Assembly: GCA_003024985.2 (NCBI GenBank) | Contig: PXIH01S0008479.1 | DNA from: Euperipatoides rowelli | Taxonomy: Eukaryota; Onychophora; Udeonychophora; Euonychophora; Peripatopsidae | DNA: 10,029 nt | Reading direction: 5' to 3' (one strand) | Shown here: positions 8,231 through 10,029 of the stretch, in pieces | Position numbering within the stretch: position 1 is the stretch's first letter | Layout of the letters: each line of letters begins with the position of its first letter | Made by a program: the position numbers and the translations under genes | The notes under the pieces: model-generated | Seen by the model: the letters and a program-made list of their open reading frames with translations, nothing else | Told to the model about the DNA's origin: nothing | Database searches by the model: none

Positions 8231-8665
8231 CAGGGGTTCCCAATGCTGTGCCCACAGGCACCATAGCGACTGTCGACCAATTTGTGTGTGCTGACAGGTG
8301 TTCGACCATGAAATGACAGCATTTCCATGTTAACTTGCCAACGCCCGGATCCCATTGATTTAGATTGTTAGTGGTTAGGCAACCAATTTTAAGCAGTTGT
8401 TTTCTTGTAAATCAACCTCTTTAATTCCACAATTTGTGCCAAGTTAACGTGGACGAACTTGAGTGCAATGCACACGGCCGGCCGAATTGAGTAGTGGTGG
8501 GGATAGTTAGAGAATTGTCTAAATACAGGCGATACAATCCACATTCTACACGATTTTGACATCTGCGCATATATTTTCATCATTTCGGAAAATATAGATG
8601 GTGCCCGACTTCCTACCGGTATTTTAGAATGTGCTCTAGGGTACAAAAAAGTTTGGGAACCCCTG
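8231..8665 (+). mobile_element. Complete non-autonomous hAT element (MITE-like), 435 bp
   Basis: The element starts CAGGGGTTCCCAA (8231-8243) and ends in the exact inverse TTGGGAACCCCTG (8653-8665), giving perfect 13-bp terminal inverted repeats. Near-identical 8-mers flank it. Both subterminal regions carry GGCACCAT read inward (from 8257 on the left, from 8609 on the right). It encodes no transposase; the 105-codon minus-strand frame at 8389-8706 runs past the element's right end and has no domain. It would have been moved by a transposase supplied elsewhere. The left end is about 80% identical to the fragment at 1-89, so the family has at least two copies within 8.3 kb in opposite orientation. 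Internally it is less AT-rich than its surroundings. Confidence 0.92.
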
Positions 8666-8673
8666 GTGTAAAC
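8666..8673. repeat. Right 8-bp target-site duplication of the hAT element
   Basis: GTGTAAAC immediately follows the right tip and pairs with GTGTAAGC at 8223-8230, with one substitution. Confidence 0.85.
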
Positions 8674-9698
8674 CTTAGATTTCGTTATGGTTAAAAGTAG
8701 TTTCAAGTCCTCTTTATAAGAAAGCCAAATAATGTTTTATTGATGGTAATTTAATAAAAAAATTGTTAATTTAAAACATCATTCTATTAATAGAATACTA
8801 CTGACTAGCATTCAGCAAAACTAAACCACTAGTTACAACTAATAAATATCAGATAGAATACATTACCTCCCCCACACACATGTCTGGTCAGTCTTTTATA
8901 ATAACAGACCTAATTTAAACATATCATAGGAATGTTGCTTAATCAATAAAAGTGTGTGAGCTAAGCTGGATAATTATGTTAACTAAAATATTTTTTACTC
9001 AGTTCAATAATCTCATTTACACTTGCAAATATCATAATATGTAGGATATTTCTTCCTTCTTCCCACTTAAGAATGCATATCTTAATATGGTAAAATCATA
9101 CTATGAAGGACATTCCGATTAATGCTGGTCCTACATTTGCAATTGGATTGCATGATCGGAACATCAAATATTCAATACCTTGTCTCAAATGAGGTTATAT
9201 TCAATCACCTTACTCGTATAAGGCTGCGTTCGATTCACAGGATCACAAGTCATTAAGCTTCCGATTCGAACACAGTTGCATGTTATTGAATTTGTTTTCA
9301 GCTTTGTGACTACATTAGCAGTTCAATTGCTCAATTTGGCTATTCAAAATAACAAAAAGATTTATTTTAAAATGAATTTAAACGTTACACAAAATGGATT
9401 TCTTTATTTTTTTTAAGCTTTCATTTAAAAGAAAATTAATAAAAAAAAAGGAATGCCACTTAGTTAAAAAAAAAATATTAAGAAATGAAATTAAGAAATA
9501 TTTCTACTTAGGTCATAGGTCATTAGCAATGATTCATTGTCTCAGGTTATTTTGTGATATCATCCATTGTAAACATTAGCACGGAATGAGCAATCTTTCA
9601 TTGCACAGATTAGAAACAACCTACAGTATGTTATCCATGAATCTGTCAAGTATTCTTTCTGTTTATTATTTTTAATAATTAGAGACTTAATTTAATTC
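8674..9698. other. AT-rich intergenic DNA
   Basis: I see no supportable gene. A hairpin lies at 9113-9161 (arms TTCCGATTAATGC and GCATGATCGGAA with one bulged base). A T-arm-like motif with loop TTCGATT occurs at 9224-9240 (four of five stem pairs), and a B-box-like GTTCGAATC sits on the minus strand at 9263-9271. These are too degraded to call a tRNA or SINE. The 61-codon frame at 9394-9579 is lysine-rich low-complexity sequence. Confidence 0.6.
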
Positions 9699-9936
9699 AT
9701 TATGGGTGGTGAAGATATTTTAACTATACAATTCCAAGAGTGATAATTCCTTATCAATTTGATCCCTTGGCTGGGGACGATAGTGTTGGATCACCATCTT
9801 CTGATGATACGGTAATTATGGATAGTGAAGATATTTTAACTATACAATTCCAAGAGTGATAATTCCTTATCAATTTGATCCCTTGGCTGGGGACGATAGT
9901 GTTGGATCATCGTCTTCTGGTGAATAATTATGGATG
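9699..9936. repeat. 116-bp tandem duplication, about 2.1 copies
   Basis: Copy 1 is 9699-9814 and copy 2 is 9815-9926, followed by a fragment (ATTATGGATG) of a third start. An 83-base core (9711-9793 and 9827-9909) is identical. Copy 2 has lost 4 bases near its end (around 9918-9926). The identity of the core suggests a recent event or conversion. Confidence 0.93.
9713..9926 (+). pseudogene. Duplicated coding-like segment encoding a PYQFDP peptide
   Basis: Each 116-bp copy encodes VIIPYQFDPLAGDDSVGS followed by a serine-rich acidic tail (PSSDD in copy 1; SSSSGE then a stop in copy 2). Copy 1 is open from 9713 to a TGA at 9857-9859, and copy 2 is in a different frame because 116 is not a multiple of 3. 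Neither has an ATG upstream of the motif in frame; each is preceded by an in-frame TGA. Short Y-x-F-(E/D)-P motifs recur, as I recall, near the starts of some invertebrate and fish hypothetical or transposon-linked proteins. Copy 1 ends in ACG-GTAATT, which could be a 5' splice site. An exon duplication, or a piece of a mobile-element gene, is possible. Confidence 0.35.
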
Positions 9937-10029
9937 AATACGTGCGCACAGACTGGTTGCTTTACTTTTAAATAATTATATTTATAAATTAAGTATCATA
10001 TTATTTAAATAAAGAATATCAGTATGAAG

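Noticed and set aside
8389-8706. 105-codon minus-strand open frame
   Set aside because: It runs from inside the hAT MITE past its right end into flanking DNA, crosses the target duplication and shows no domain.
9394-9579. 61-codon + strand frame
   Set aside because: Lysine/phenylalanine-rich low-complexity sequence from A/T runs, with no neighbours or motif.
1-10029. CRISPR array, bacterial operons, terminators or phage genes
   Set aside because: No regularly spaced repeats, no compact ORFs and no bacterial signals; the content is eukaryotic transposon sequence.

Overview
This looks like a piece of an AT-rich invertebrate nuclear genome, made almost entirely of decayed transposable elements and AT-rich DNA without genes. 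The evidence is a LINE-type retrotransposon with APE endonuclease and reverse transcriptase domains, several hAT-type DNA transposon remnants, long A/T homopolymer runs, and no compact gene layout. I cannot name the species. No intact host gene is supported. Scattered single N bases show a draft-quality assembly.

Layout. Positions 1-89 are one end of a small hAT-type element. From 90 a 5'-incomplete LINE of about 3.1 kb runs on the + strand. Its endonuclease domain is still open (to 1063). The reverse transcriptase part (1064-2938) is split by about eight frame changes. A 3' UTR with a clear hairpin follows, and the tail is A-rich (to 3180). The tail abuts a second hAT-like remnant (3181 to about 3594) marked by TACCCGGGTA palindromes. 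A strongly purine-skewed stretch (3600-4270) holds unusually long + strand open frames and may be a decayed coding region. A weak tRNA-like head lies at 4286-4345. A third hAT-like element of 653 bp with repeated TTCNNGGAA sites spans 4616-5268.

The right half (5277-9698) is mostly AT-rich non-coding DNA. It contains a 26-bp tandem duplication (5691-5742), a possible pogo/Tigger-like transposase remnant (6761-7051), and a complete 435-bp non-autonomous hAT element (8231-8665) with 13-bp terminal inverted repeats and a near-perfect 8-bp target duplication. That element is the same family as 1-89, in inverted orientation. Near the right edge a 116-bp block is tandemly duplicated (9699-9926); each copy encodes the same short peptide containing PYQFDP.

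These parts do not work together as a system. They are independent insertions, probably partly nested, in a region tolerant of transposons. The items most worth follow-up are the 116-bp coding-like duplication, the purine-skewed open-frame region, the LINE 3' hairpin, and whether the LINE frame breaks are real decay or consensus errors.
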